Part shown: positions 1 to 8,390 of the stretch, in pieces
How the letters are laid out: the number at the start of each line of letters is the position of its first letter
How positions within the stretch are numbered: position 1 is the first letter of the stretch
From: Paraburkholderia ferrariae NBRC 106233
GTDB lineage: Bacteria; Pseudomonadota; Gammaproteobacteria; Burkholderiales; Burkholderiaceae
Reading direction: 5' to 3'
NCBI RefSeq assembly: GCF_000685035.1
Contig: NZ_BAYB01000043.1
Location: 1-63,618, forward strand
DNA length: 63,618 nucleotides
The notes under the pieces: model-generated
What the model was told of the DNA's origin: nothing
The model's database searches: none
Seen by the model: only the letters and a program-made list of their open reading frames with translations
Position numbers and translations under genes: made by a program

Positions 1-306
1 CTCGGCGCCGCCCGCGAGGGGCGCGCGCGGCGCGGCCGCCACAGGTGCGCGCATGCCGGCCTTCGGGTCGAGGACGAACTGGACGTCGATCGGGGCCTGC
101 CAGAAGTCGCGCGCCAGATCGGAGATCCGGCCCGAAAACTGGCTCTTGACCCAGTCGAGCTTGAAACGGTTGGGAGCGGCGATCTGCAGCGTGTTCGCCG
201 CTGCGTCGAAGGCAACCGGGGCCAACGGTTTAATCCACGTCACGTACTGCTGGGGCGTTAGCTCGCGCTCCAGCAGTGCGGAACAGTGTTGCCAGAAATC
301 GTTCAT
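1..306 (-). CDS. dnaA: Chromosomal replication initiator DnaA, N-terminal part (cut by window edge)
   Basis: DnaA binds DnaA boxes at oriC, melts the origin and loads the helicase. Only the first 102 codons are present; the rest lies beyond the left edge. The protein begins MNDFWQHCSALLERELTP, then QQYVTWIKPL, which is the classic domain I (oligomerisation and DnaB contact). After about residue 85 it turns into an Ala/Pro-rich linker (domain II). The ATG at 306-304 gives the standard start; no strong Shine-Dalgarno sequence is visible. It is divergent from rpmH, the usual order in proteobacteria. The upstream gap contains one perfect DnaA box, compatible with autoregulation (inference). Identification is firm from the sequence. 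Confidence 0.96.
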   Translation of the reverse strand, partial: MNDFWQHCSALLERELTPQQYVTWIKPLAPVAFDAAANTLQIAAPNRFKLDWVKSQFSGRISDLARDFWQAPIDVQFVLDPKAGMRAPVAAAPRAPLAGGAE

Positions 307-515
307 CGAGTTGCTATGTTCGTTTTGTCTGCATGCGTTGCCGCCGCGCCGCTCTTGCTGCACCGTAAGGCGTTGCAGCGAGGCCCTGACGGCCGACGAC
401 AAATGCTCCGGAAGCCCGCGCGGCAAGGGTTTTGCGGCTGGCAGGCTGGCCGGAGAGGCATGCAGGATTCTTGGGATAGGCGAGATTCTAACGCCGAAAT
501 TGCCCGTCCAGGAAG

Positions 516-524
516 TTATCCACA
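516..524 (+). promoter_or_regulatory. DnaA box TTATCCACA
   Basis: An exact match to the consensus DnaA box, in the dnaA-rpmH gap about 210 bp upstream of the dnaA start. It is a likely DnaA autoregulatory site (inference). Confidence 0.7.
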
Positions 525-591
525 GGGACGGATCAGCGCGGCGCGCGGCGCGCGGCCAGGACCTGTCCCCACGTTCGAGCGTCCTAACCTG

Positions 592-620
592 TTGACGGCT
601 AACAAAAAACCGGCTTAAAT
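592..620 (+). promoter_or_regulatory. Promoter of rpmH (TTGACG - 17 bp - TTAAAT)
   Basis: A sigma-70-type -35 TTGACG (592-597) and -10 TTAAAT (615-620) are separated by the optimal 17 bp, ending 92 bp before the rpmH ATG. It probably drives rpmH-rnpA-yidD-yidC. Confidence 0.65.
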
Positions 621-712
621 AGCGGGTTCCGCGAAAACCAATCCCTAGTACCACCGGCCATTGCTTTTTTCCGCGATGCTCGCCGCGGTCAAACTCAACA
701 AGTGAGAGCAAC

Positions 713-847
713 ATGAAACGTACTTTCCAACCTTCCGTTACCCGTCGCAAGCGCACCCACGGTTTCCGTGTCCGCATGAAGACCGCCGGTGGCCGCAAAG
801 TGATCAACGCACGCCGTGCGAAGGGTCGCAAGCGCCTCGCCGTCTAA
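713..847 (+). CDS. rpmH: 50S ribosomal protein L34
   Basis: A 44-aa, strongly basic protein starting MKRTFQPSVTRRKRTHGF and ending RAKGRKRLAV, the universal L34 pattern. L34 is a structural component of the large ribosomal subunit. It is too short for a long-ORF screen but unmistakable. The ATG at 713 follows a weak GAGAG. It is first in the conserved rpmH-rnpA-yidD-yidC order, with a clear promoter upstream at 592-620. Confidence 0.97.
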   Translation: MKRTFQPSVTRRKRTHGFRVRMKTAGGRKVINARRAKGRKRLAV

Positions 848-1012
848 GTCGGGCACCCGCGGTTGGGTCGTTCGGGTCGTTCCGGTCAGGCAGGCGCGAG
901 CGTGACATCGTCACCCGCTGTGTTGCCCGCAGTGCCGCGCGCGCTCGTAGCCAGCGCAGGTACGGCGGACACCGCGACTGTTTCGGACCGGATTCGGGAC
1001 GATCGGCACAGC

Positions 1013-1429
1013 ATGTCGTCGCAAACGCAAGCCGCTTTCCCGAAAGCCGCAAGGCTGCTGAAAACGGATGAGTTCTCATCCGTTTTTCGTTTGCGCCCGT
1101 GGCGCCGCTCGCCGCACTTCGTGATGTACGGGCGGCCGACCGGCGGCGCTGCGCGGCTCGGGCTCGTGATCGGCAAGAAGTACGCGCCGCGCGCGGTCAC
1201 GCGCAATCTCGTGCGCCGCATCGCGCGCGAGGCGTTTCGGGTGCGCCGCGAGCAGTTCGAAGGCTTCGACCTGTTGCTGCGCCTGCATACGAAGTTCGAC
1301 CGCAAGGCGCTGCCGGGCGCGTCGTCGCCGCCGCTCAAGGCGCTGTGCCGCGACGAGATCGAGATGCTGCTCGGCAAGGCGGCGCGCGAGGTTGCCCGCC
1401 GCGGCGCTACGCCGCAGCCAGAGGCATAA
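1013..1429 (+). CDS. rnpA: Ribonuclease P protein component
   Basis: Protein subunit of RNase P, which aids the catalytic RNA in maturing tRNA 5' ends. It has 138 aa from the ATG at 1013. Recognisable features are the early AARLLKTDEFSSVFRLRPW segment, the LGLVIGKKYAPRAVTRN stretch and the RNLVRRIARE signature helix (RNR motif) that contacts RNA. It lies 165 bp after rpmH and 63 bp before yidD, in the conserved cluster. An in-frame extension to 863 is possible but is not conserved in the family, so the 1013 start is preferred. Confidence 0.95.
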   Translation: MSSQTQAAFPKAARLLKTDEFSSVFRLRPWRRSPHFVMYGRPTGGAARLGLVIGKKYAPRAVTRNLVRRIAREAFRVRREQFEGFDLLLRLHTKFDRKALPGASSPPLKALCRDEIEMLLGKAAREVARRGATPQPEA

Positions 1430-1492
1430 GGCGCGCTTGCGGGCGCGCTCCGACGTTAGTCTTACAAAGCGGTGCAGTCCGGCCGCCACGCC

Positions 1493-1723
1493 ATGCAAAC
1501 GGTACTGATCGCGTTACTGCGTTTCTACAAGCTGGCTGTGAGCCCCCTGCTCGGCAGCCGCTGCCGTTTTTATCCCTCCTGTTCGGATTACGCACGCGAG
1601 GCAATCCAGTATCATGGCGCCGCGCGTGGGACTTACCTCGCCGCGCGGCGGCTGTGCCGCTGCCACCCGTTGAGTGCGGGCGGCTTCGATCCGGTACCGC
1701 CTGTCACCCCGAACAAGCGCTGA
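1493..1723 (+). CDS. yidD: Membrane protein insertion efficiency factor YidD
   Basis: A 76-aa protein starting MQTVLIALLRFYKLAVSPL, with the YidD hallmark CRFYPSCSDYAREAI followed by a Cys-rich RRLCRCHPL and GGFDPVP. YidD sits at the inner membrane through an amphipathic helix and assists YidC-dependent insertion. A GTG at 1472 would add seven residues (MQSGRHA), but the ATG at 1493 matches the family start. It lies 30 bp upstream of yidC, almost certainly in the same transcript. Confidence 0.93.
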   Translation: MQTVLIALLRFYKLAVSPLLGSRCRFYPSCSDYAREAIQYHGAARGTYLAARRLCRCHPLSAGGFDPVPPVTPNKR

Positions 1724-1753
1724 TGCGCCACTCCATCGACACTGAGACAACGC

Positions 1754-3424
1754 ATGGATATCAAACGCACCGTCCTATGGGTCATCTTCTTCGTGTCAGC
1801 GGTCATGCTGTACGACAACTGGCAACGCGACCACGGACGCCCGTCGATGTTCTTCCCGAGCGCGACGCAAACGCAGGGCGCCGCCAGCGCGCCGCCTGAA
1901 GCCGGCGCAGCGGGCGCCGCTTCCGACCTGCCGGCAGCCGCCGCAGGCCAGGCGCCGGCGGGCACGGCCCAGCCGGCCGAAGCCGCCGCCCAGCTCGTGC
2001 ACTTCCGCACCGACGTGTACGAAGGCGACATCGACACGCGCGGCGGTTCGCTCGTGAAGCTTTCGCTCGTGAAGGAAACCGACGGCAAGCAGCCCGGCGA
2101 GTACCTGACGCTCTTCGACCACACGAAGGACCACACGTACCTCGCGCGCACGGGCCTGCTCGGCGGCGACTTCCCGAACCACACCGACGTGTTCACGCCG
2201 GTGGCCGGCCCGCGCGACCTGACGGGCGACGCCAGCACGCTTCAGATCAGCCTCGATTCGCCCGAAAAGGGCGGCGTGAAGGTCACGAAGACCTACACGT
2301 TCACGAAGGGCAGCTACGTGATCGGCGTGGATACGAAGGTGCAGAACGTGGGCACGGCCCCGGTTTCGCCCACGCTCTACATGGAGCTCGTGCGCGACAG
2401 CCAGCCGGTGGAAACGCCGCGCTTCTCGCACACCTTCATCGGACCGGCGGTGTACTCGAACGAGCACCACTTCCAGAAGATCACCTTCAGCGACATCGAC
2501 AAGAACAAGGCTGACTACGTGAGCCAGGCCAACAACGGCTGGGTTGCGATGGTGCAGCACTACTTCGCGACGGCGTGGATCCCGCAGCAGGGCGTGAAGC
2601 GTGACATCTACGTCGAGAAGTTCGACAACGACCTCTACCGCGTGGGCGTGAAGCAGCCGCTCGGCGCGATCGCGCCGGGTGCGACCGACAACATCGAAGC
2701 CCGCCTCTTCGCCGGTCCGGAAGAAGAGCGGATGCTCGAAGGCGTCGCGCCGGGGCTGGAGCTCGTGAAGGACTACGGCTGGGTGACGATCATCGCCAAG
2801 CCGCTCTTCTGGCTGCTCGAAAAGATCCACAGCTACGTGGGCAACTGGGGCTGGGCGATCGTGCTGCTCACGCTGCTCATCAAGGCCGTGTTCTTCCCGC
2901 TTTCCGCCGCCAGCTACAAGTCGATGGCGCGCATGAAGGAAATCACGCCGCGTATGCAGGCGCTGCGCGAGCGCTTCAAGAGCGACCCGCAGAAGATGAA
3001 CGCCGCGCTCATGGAGCTCTACAAGACGGAGAAGGTGAACCCGTTCGGCGGCTGTCTGCCGGTGGTGATCCAGATTCCGGTGTTCATCTCGCTCTACTGG
3101 GTGCTGCTCTCTTCGGTGGAAATGCGCGGCGCGCCTTGGATCCTCTGGATTCACGACCTCTCGCAGCAAGACCCGTACTTCATCCTGCCGGTGCTGATGG
3201 CTGTCTCGATGTTCGTGCAGACGCGCCTGAACCCCACGCCGCCGGACCCCGTGCAGGCCAAGATGATGATGTTCATGCCGATCGCGTTCTCGGTCATGTT
3301 CTTCTTCTTCCCGGCCGGCCTCGTGCTCTACTACGTCGTGAACAACGTGCTCTCGATCGCGCAGCAGTACTACATCACGCGCATGATGGGCAAGGGCAAG
3401 AAGCAGGAAAAGGCCGCCAGCTAA
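1754..3424 (+). CDS. yidC: Membrane protein insertase YidC
   Basis: Inserts and folds inner-membrane proteins, alone or with SecYEG. It has 556 aa, the normal size for a Gram-negative YidC. An N-terminal membrane segment lies at about residues 5-20, followed by an Ala/Pro-rich linker and a large periplasmic beta-sandwich domain (about 65-340). The conserved five-helix core follows, with WGWAIVLLTLLIKAVFFP, the charged hairpin RMKEITPRMQALRERF and NPFGGCLPVVIQIPVF. The C-terminal tail is Lys-rich (GKGKKQEKAAS), which may contact ribosomes. It ends the rpmH operon; a hairpin terminator lies 29 bp downstream. Confidence 0.97.
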   Translation: MDIKRTVLWVIFFVSAVMLYDNWQRDHGRPSMFFPSATQTQGAASAPPEAGAAGAASDLPAAAAGQAPAGTAQPAEAAAQLVHFRTDVYEGDIDTRGGSLVKLSLVKETDGKQPGEYLTLFDHTKDHTYLARTGLLGGDFPNHTDVFTPVAGPRDLTGDASTLQISLDSPEKGGVKVTKTYTFTKGSYVIGVDTKVQNVGTAPVSPTLYMELVRDSQPVETPRFSHTFIGPAVYSNEHHFQKITFSDIDKNKADYVSQANNGWVAMVQHYFATAWIPQQGVKRDIYVEKFDNDLYRVGVKQPLGAIAPGATDNIEARLFAGPEEERMLEGVAPGLELVKDYGWVTIIAKPLFWLLEKIHSYVGNWGWAIVLLTLLIKAVFFPLSAASYKSMARMKEITPRMQALRERFKSDPQKMNAALMELYKTEKVNPFGGCLPVVIQIPVFISLYWVLLSSVEMRGAPWILWIHDLSQQDPYFILPVLMAVSMFVQTRLNPTPPDPVQAKMMMFMPIAFSVMFFFFPAGLVLYYVVNNVLSIAQQYYITRMMGKGKKQEKAAS

Positions 3425-3446
3425 AACGCGTAGCGCATGCCTCAGG

Positions 3447-3486
3447 AAAAAAAGCCGTCCGGCGTCGAGCCGGGCGGCTTTTTTAT
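3447..3486. terminator. Intrinsic terminator after yidC, probably bidirectional
   Basis: An 11-bp stem (3453-3463 with 3469-3479, one G-T wobble) and 5-nt loop, preceded by an A-tract and followed by TTTTTT. It can end yidC on the plus strand and the HTH gene on the minus strand. Confidence 0.85.
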
Positions 3487-3514
3487 TATGGCGACGATGC
3501 CATACTGATGGCGC

Positions 3515-3934
3515 CTAGCGGTGCTCGCTGTCGCCGTAGAACTCGGAAATCAGCTCCTGAACCAGGTAGCGGTGATGGGGACTCAGCGCTTCGATCTTCG
3601 AGGCGAGCTCGATGCTCTCCTGCGACAGCGGATACTTCTCGTCGCGGCGCAACGGCTTCGGCACGGCCGGCGTGCCGCCCGGCGGCGGACCGTAGTGCAG
3701 CCAGTGGACATCGACCTTGAACCAGTCGGCCAGGGTGCGAAGCTTGTCGTCGGTGGGAATGGTGCGGCCGCTCAGCCACTTGTGCGCGGTCTGCGGCGAA
3801 ACCGGATGCTCGCCGTGGTGGCGCAGGTTGAAGTGCAAGGCCAGATCGGTGGCGCCCTGTGGCTTTTCCGGTGCGCGTTTCATCGCGAACTTGAGACGTT
3901 CGGAAAAGGCGGCTTTTTCTTCGGGGGTTGGCAT
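3515..3934 (-). CDS. XRE-type helix-turn-helix regulator
   Basis: A 139-aa protein from the ATG at 3934; a TTG at 3973 would add 13 residues. An N-terminal DNA-binding domain is visible: TDLALHFNLRH, then VSPQTAHKWLSGRTIPTDD, a typical HTH with recognition helix, followed by KLRTLADWFKV. The Pro-rich middle (HYGPPPGGTPAVPKPL) leads to a C-terminal helix (IEALSPHHRYLVQELISEF). Phage-type repressors look similar, but it sits in backbone DNA between yidC and mnmE and has backbone base composition. Its target is unknown. Neither start has a good Shine-Dalgarno sequence. Confidence 0.85.
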   Translation of the reverse strand: MPTPEEKAAFSERLKFAMKRAPEKPQGATDLALHFNLRHHGEHPVSPQTAHKWLSGRTIPTDDKLRTLADWFKVDVHWLHYGPPPGGTPAVPKPLRRDEKYPLSQESIELASKIEALSPHHRYLVQELISEFYGDSEHR

Positions 3935-4255
3935 GACCGGGATTGTGCAATCGGCTTTCGACGAAGATGACAACCGTTCACGCCATATTTAGCTTAAATA
4001 AGATGTAAATGACTCGGTGTGCCGATTTAGACAGCGTATTTCCTCATGGCCATAATCCCCTGCCATCCGGGCAATCCGACAGATTTTGGCCCGCATTTTC
4101 GCCGAATTCTGACGGTGTGCGACAAGACCAGTCTTAGCTAATTCAAGATAGATTCGGATTCGTCTCAGCGCGCGGTCGTGAAAGACGCCGCGCCGCCCCG
4201 CGATACAATTCCACGCACTTTGCGCCGGCCACCCTCCTCTACTTTCCCGTCCGCC
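3935..4255. other. Intergenic region upstream of mnmE
   Basis: 321 bp between the divergent HTH gene and mnmE. It is AT-richer than its surroundings (3985-4160) and probably carries both promoters. No gene or strong repeat was seen. Confidence 0.5.
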
Positions 4256-5656
4256 ATGCTCGCCACCGACTCCGATCCCATCGTCGCCATTGCCACTGCG
4301 CCCGGACGCGGGGGAATCGGCGTCGTGCGCGTTTCGGCGGGCCGCGCCGGCGCAGCGGGAGCCGAGGCGCTGATGCAGGCCCTGACCGGCCAGACCCTCG
4401 CCGCCCGCCACGCGAGCTACGTGCCGTTCCTCGACGGCAACGGCGAGGCGCTCGACCGCGGCATCGCGCTCTACTTCCCGGCGCCGCACTCCTACACGGG
4501 CGAGCACGTGGTCGAACTGCAGGGCCACGGCGGCCCGATCGTGCTGCAACTCGTCCTGCAGCGCTGCATCGAGGCGGGACACGCCTTCGGCCTGCGCCTT
4601 GCCGAACCCGGCGAATTCACGCGGCGCGCGTTCCTCAACGACAAACTCGACCTCGCGCAGGCGGAAGCCGTCGCCGACCTGATCGAAGCCAGCACCGAAG
4701 CGGCCGTGCGCTCCGCGGGCCGCTCGCTCGAAGGCGCGTTCTCGCGCGACATCCACGCGCTCGTGGACGACGTGGTGACGCTGCGCATGCTCGTGGAAGC
4801 CACGCTCGACTTCCCCGAGGAAGAGATCGATTTTCTCGAAGCCGCAGACGCGCGCGGCAAGCTCGCGCATATCCGTGCGCAGCTCGATCACGTGCTCGCC
4901 GAGGCGCGGCAGGGCGCGCTGCTGCGCGAAGGACTATCGGTCGTGCTCGCGGGGCAGCCGAACGTCGGCAAGTCGTCGCTGCTCAATGCGCTGGCCGGCG
5001 CGGAGCTCGCCATCGTCACGCCGGTGGCCGGCACCACGCGCGACAAGATTTCGCAGACCATCCAGATCGAAGGCATTCCGCTGCACGTGATCGATACGGC
5101 CGGCCTGCGCGACACCGAAGACGAAGTCGAGAAAATCGGCATCGAACGGACGTGGAGCGAGATCGGGCGCGCCGACGTGGTGCTGCATCTGCTCGACGCA
5201 CGCACGGGCATGACCGCGGACGACGAGACCATTGCAGCGCGCTTTCCGGCTGGGGTGCCGGTGGTGCGCGTGCTCAACAAGACCGACCTGACGGGTGTTG
5301 CGCCGGCTGTATCCGCGCTCGCGCCCGTAGAGGGCGACGGCTTGCGCGAGGTGCGGCTTTCGGCGAAACAGGGCGACGGCATTGCGCTGCTGCGCGCGGA
5401 ACTGCTGCGCATTGCGGGCTGGCAGGCCGACGCCCAGAGCGTGTACCTTGCGCGCGAGCGTCACCTGATCGCACTGCGGGCCGCGCGCGAGCATCTCGCG
5501 CAGGCCGCGGCGCATGCGGAGCAGAATGCGCAATCGCTCGATCTCTTTGCCGAGGAACTGCGGCTTGCGCAGGAATCGCTCAATTCGATTACCGGCGAGT
5601 TCACTTCGGATGATTTGCTGGGGGTGATTTTTAGCCGGTTTTGTATCGGCAAGTGA
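4256..5656 (+). CDS. mnmE: tRNA uridine-5-carboxymethylaminomethyl modification GTPase MnmE
   Basis: With MnmG it adds the carboxymethylaminomethyl group to U34 of certain tRNAs. It has 466 aa, the family's usual length. The N-terminal formyl-THF-binding domain begins DPIVAIATAPGRGGIGVVR. A helical domain carries a G domain with P-loop GQPNVGKS (233-240), TTRDKISQ (switch), DTAGLRDTED and NKTD. It ends in the invariant CIGK motif (catalytic C463). The ATG at 4256 matches the family; an upstream in-frame start at 4178 is not conserved. The last codons overlap the left attachment repeat of the island (5637-5648), yet the reading frame and CIGK end are intact. Confidence 0.97.
   Translation: MLATDSDPIVAIATAPGRGGIGVVRVSAGRAGAAGAEALMQALTGQTLAARHASYVPFLDGNGEALDRGIALYFPAPHSYTGEHVVELQGHGGPIVLQLVLQRCIEAGHAFGLRLAEPGEFTRRAFLNDKLDLAQAEAVADLIEASTEAAVRSAGRSLEGAFSRDIHALVDDVVTLRMLVEATLDFPEEEIDFLEAADARGKLAHIRAQLDHVLAEARQGALLREGLSVVLAGQPNVGKSSLLNALAGAELAIVTPVAGTTRDKISQTIQIEGIPLHVIDTAGLRDTEDEVEKIGIERTWSEIGRADVVLHLLDARTGMTADDETIAARFPAGVPVVRVLNKTDLTGVAPAVSALAPVEGDGLREVRLSAKQGDGIALLRAELLRIAGWQADAQSVYLARERHLIALRAAREHLAQAAAHAEQNAQSLDLFAEELRLAQESLNSITGEFTSDDLLGVIFSRFCIGK
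5637..5648 (+). repeat. Left attachment repeat (attL core) in mnmE
   Basis: GGTTTTGTATCG within the final codons of mnmE (…RFCIGK). An identical 12-mer is found at 20196-20207, the other side of the island. Confidence 0.75.
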
Positions 5657-5778
5657 TGCGGCGGATTCACTGGTGTAAGCGAGTCCACGAGGGGACATAC
5701 ACGAGCGATAATTCGTTGAATTTAATGAATTTATTGTCCGCATTCGATCTTGGTCATCCGTTGACATCCAGCACTTAT

Positions 5779-5799
5779 TGGTTCACATTATGGTACACA
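5779..5799 (+). repeat. Paired recombinase-type sites, left end
   Basis: TGGTTCACA (5779-5787) and TGGTACACA (5791-5799) are direct repeats 12 bp apart, between the attL core and the integrase start. The right end of the island has the same arrangement at 20119-20139. They are probably integrase arm-type or excisionase sites (inference). Confidence 0.5.
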
Positions 5800-5831
5800 T
5801 TCGATCGAACATTATGGAATGTGTACCATAA
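5788..5831. promoter_or_regulatory. Inverted repeat (15-bp arms) just upstream of the integrase
   Basis: Perfect 15-bp arms (5788-5802 and 5817-5831) around a 14-nt loop, ending 2 bp before the integrase ATG. They contain TGGTACACA in opposite orientations. Likely a binding site for the integrase or a regulator controlling int (inference). Confidence 0.55.
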
Positions 5832-5833
5832 CT

Positions 5834-7048
5834 ATGCCCAAAATCGTTGTTCCGCTCACCGATATCCGAATCAAATCGCTCAAGCCGAAAGAGGCGCGCT
5901 ACTTCGTTGCGGACGGCAATGGCCTCGTGTTGGAAGTCATGACGTCAGGGTCAAAAATCTGGCGATTCCGGCATTCCCTGCATGGCCGTCGGCAGCCTCT
6001 TCTGACCATAGGCGACTATTCAGCCGTCTCGCTTCAAGACGCACGGGAGAGAACGCGCAAGTACGCCGAAATCGTCGCCAAAGGAGTTTCGCCGGTCGCT
6101 GATGCCAAGAAAGACCGTGGCGCATTGAAGCGGCTCGATACGGTCAAGATGTTCGCGGAAGAGTGGTACTTGATCGAGCTGGCAACCAAATCGCCGGAGT
6201 ATCAACGCACCGTCAGACGCGTACTCGAGAAGGACGTGTATCCGGCGATCGGGAACAAGCCGCTCGAAGACGTGACGCCCGGCGACGTGCTGGCGATTTG
6301 CGACGAAATCAAGAAACGCGGTGCGCCCAAGATGGCGCTGACGACTCGAAATGTCATCAAGCGGTTGTTCGAATACGCCGTTGCCCGTCAGTTGGCAACA
6401 ATCAATCCGGCTCAGGCCGTTGTTGCACGATTCGTGGCCACCCAGAGCAGCCGAACCCGCGTTTTGTCTCCGGAGGAAATCGGGACGGTCCTACGGTCGA
6501 TACACACTTCCGACATTCGGCGCACGCACAAGCTCGCGCTGCATCTGTTGGTTCTGACGATGACGCGCAAGTCCGAACTGACGGAGGCTGAATGGAGCGA
6601 GTTCTTTCTCGATGAGGCCGTGTGGAGAATCCCGGCGGCCAGGATGAAGAAGTCGAGGGAGCATTGGGTCTATCTGCCGACGCAAGCAGTCTCGATGCTG
6701 CGCGAACTTCAGAGCCTAGCAGCAAGTGAGAGATACGTTTTCCCTTCCTCATATGGGCGCGGCGACAAGCCGATCGCCAAGAGCACCCTGAATCAGGCTG
6801 TGCGTGCGCTCAGTCTCGATGTGCAGCACTTCGTCCTTCATGACTTCCGGCGGACGGCATCGACGCATCTGCACGAAATGGGGCTGTCGTCGGACGCGAT
6901 CGAAAAAGCCCTGGCGCACGAAATCAAGGGTATCAAAGGTGTTTACAACCGGGCGCAATACGCTGATGAACGTCGACGGATTTTGCAGGTGTGGGCCGAT
7001 TTTGTTGATGGGCAGATTGCGAACGTAGCCTCGCAGATCGCCCACTAA
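5834..7048 (+). CDS. P4-type tyrosine integrase
   Basis: A site-specific recombinase that integrates and excises the island at mnmE. It has 404 aa from the ATG at 5834. It has the N-terminal DUF4102-type domain (LTDIRIKSLKPKEARYFVAD), a central SAM-like core-binding domain (about 105-205) and a C-terminal catalytic domain. Visible catalytic residues are R245 (MTRKSEL), K273 or K274, H336-x-x-R339 (HDFRR), H362 (ALAH) and Y371 (GVYNRAQY), nine residues after the His as in lambda Int. The set is complete, so it is probably active. It is adjacent to attL, as usual for P4-family islands. Confidence 0.93.
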   Translation: MPKIVVPLTDIRIKSLKPKEARYFVADGNGLVLEVMTSGSKIWRFRHSLHGRRQPLLTIGDYSAVSLQDARERTRKYAEIVAKGVSPVADAKKDRGALKRLDTVKMFAEEWYLIELATKSPEYQRTVRRVLEKDVYPAIGNKPLEDVTPGDVLAICDEIKKRGAPKMALTTRNVIKRLFEYAVARQLATINPAQAVVARFVATQSSRTRVLSPEEIGTVLRSIHTSDIRRTHKLALHLLVLTMTRKSELTEAEWSEFFLDEAVWRIPAARMKKSREHWVYLPTQAVSMLRELQSLAASERYVFPSSYGRGDKPIAKSTLNQAVRALSLDVQHFVLHDFRRTASTHLHEMGLSSDAIEKALAHEIKGIKGVYNRAQYADERRRILQVWADFVDGQIANVASQIAH

Positions 7049-7381
7049 CGTCAAGCGCAACATGGAGATACTTTCGCCGGAGCGCAATAATTCTCTAAAA
7101 ATCAATAGCTTAAACGCTCCACGCAAAATCGAGCCTCCTGTCTCGAAAAAAGAAAAATAATAATTAAATCATTGGGTTAGCTGCGACTCCAGCACCGGCC
7201 CTAAACGCGCCGATCTCCCCCGCCCTAAAGTAGCCTCCGTTGCACACGCCTGAACCGCTCAGTTCACATTTCTTAAGCGGTTTCCATTGCCTTGAATGAG
7301 GCTTGGAGAGGGGCAGACGCTCTATCGCTCCCACAAACGTTGAAATTTAGCTTTCTGTTTATTTATCAATAGGATTACTAA
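7049..7381. other. Intergenic region between integrase and AlpA-like gene
   Basis: 333 bp, AT-rich at 7085-7170. An imperfect stem (AACCGCT / AGCGGTT) lies near 7255-7290. It probably holds the alpA promoter. No gene seen. Confidence 0.45.
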
Positions 7382-7609
7382 ATGACTGTTATGCAAAAGA
7401 AACTGCTTCGCCTCCCCGAGATCCTGGGGGCTATGTCCATGAAGAAATCGTTCTTTTACCTCCAGATCAAGCGCGGACTGATGAGTAAGCCAATCAAGAT
7501 CGGCCGCAGTTCCTATTGGGAGCGCGAGGCCGTCGAAAAATTTATCGCCGAGCAGATCGCCAAGCGAGATATTTCTGACGAAAGGAATCGGCAGGCTGAC
7601 GGAGAGTGA
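7382..7609 (+). CDS. AlpA-family HTH regulator / excisionase-like protein
   Basis: A 75-aa protein. The pattern LLRLPEILGAMSMKKSFFY, then IKRGLMSKPIKIGRSSY and WEREAVEKFIAEQIAKRD is the MerR-like winged helix of AlpA and Xis-type proteins, with the S-x-x-Y recognition helix and the R-S-S-x-W-x-x-x-E wing. In P4-type islands AlpA activates int or promotes excision. AGGA lies 7 nt before the ATG. Its position next to the integrase fits an excision-control role (inference from family). Confidence 0.85.
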   Translation: MTVMQKKLLRLPEILGAMSMKKSFFYLQIKRGLMSKPIKIGRSSYWEREAVEKFIAEQIAKRDISDERNRQADGE

Positions 7610-7663
7610 GGCTCAGTAAGCAATTCGCTTCGCGCAAGCACGTAGCAGGAGGGCGAGTGCGTC

Positions 7664-8293
7664 TTGGGTGCGCCGTCCCAGCTTGACCTGTTCGACGATC
7701 CGGGAGTCTCAACGGTCCCGGAAAGCTTCTTACTTTTTCTACTAGACGCGACCATGTCTATCTCGAAGAGCGAACCGCTTCCGAAATCGGCTTCAAGCCC
7801 GAAACTACCTGCCCGTCCGCAGGCAGGAGGGCAGCTATGCCTTTTCTCTAGCGATGAGCGTATGCCTTTTTCCGTTTATGAAGATGCGAAACCTGTCTGG
7901 ACGCACGCCGCGATGTTCAACGTATGCGGAACCGAGTATCGACTCAAACCGGTCCCTCAGGTTCCACTAGGTGCCATGACGCTGGCCATGAAGGTAATGG
8001 TCCAGCTTCAGCATGAACGAGACTCGTGGCTTCCACTGCTGAGAGCACCGGGGGAAGAGATCCGGCTTTCCCTCAAAGACGGTACTGAATGTGTTGTCTG
8101 CATCTGGGCTGGCGATCAGCCGCATTTCGTCGGTGTCGAAAATCATGGGGGCAAGCTGCGGTTTTGCTTCCCGCTTCCGGATCGATGGGCCGACATCCAT
8201 CTAGACTGGCTCGCTGCGGAGCGTTGCCGCTGCGGACGCTTCGATTGCGATCCGGCGCCATTCCGTCGACTCGCCTGCCCTGACGCGGATTGA
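7664..8293 (+). CDS. Uncharacterised island protein with two clamp-binding-like motifs
   Basis: A 209-aa protein of unknown function. I propose the TTG at 7664, preceded by AGGAGGG (7647-7653, 10 nt spacing); an ATG at 7754 is the alternative. With the TTG start the protein opens GAPSQLDLFDD and has a second QLCLF at residues 57-61. QLDLF-type pentapeptides are the consensus for binding the beta sliding clamp of DNA polymerase III. The C-terminus is Cys-rich (CRCGRFDC…LACPDAD). It lies 54 bp after the AlpA gene and about 100 bp before the Rep-like gene, suggesting a role in island replication or repair (inference). Confidence 0.6.
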   Translation: MGAPSQLDLFDDPGVSTVPESFLLFLLDATMSISKSEPLPKSASSPKLPARPQAGGQLCLFSSDERMPFSVYEDAKPVWTHAAMFNVCGTEYRLKPVPQVPLGAMTLAMKVMVQLQHERDSWLPLLRAPGEEIRLSLKDGTECVVCIWAGDQPHFVGVENHGGKLRFCFPLPDRWADIHLDWLAAERCRCGRFDCDPAPFRRLACPDAD

Positions 8294-8390
8294 TAGATGG
8301 CAGCGCAGCTGCGCTCCGCGCGTCAACGTCTATCGTTATCAGCGCGACAGCAAGCGTTGAAGCCACCAAATACATTAGTTTTTTGCAGCC

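Larger units (their letters stand above)
307..712. other. dnaA-rpmH intergenic region
   Basis: 406 bp between divergent genes. It holds one perfect DnaA box (516-524) and a good promoter for rpmH (592-620). No coding sequence is convincing. In some bacteria oriC lies in this gap, but a single box and no clear AT-rich stretch make that weak here compared with the array near 57.25 kb. Confidence 0.6.

Noticed and set aside
307..712. dnaA-rpmH gap as the main origin
   Set aside because: Only one DnaA box and no AT-rich unwinding stretch; kept as a regulatory region.
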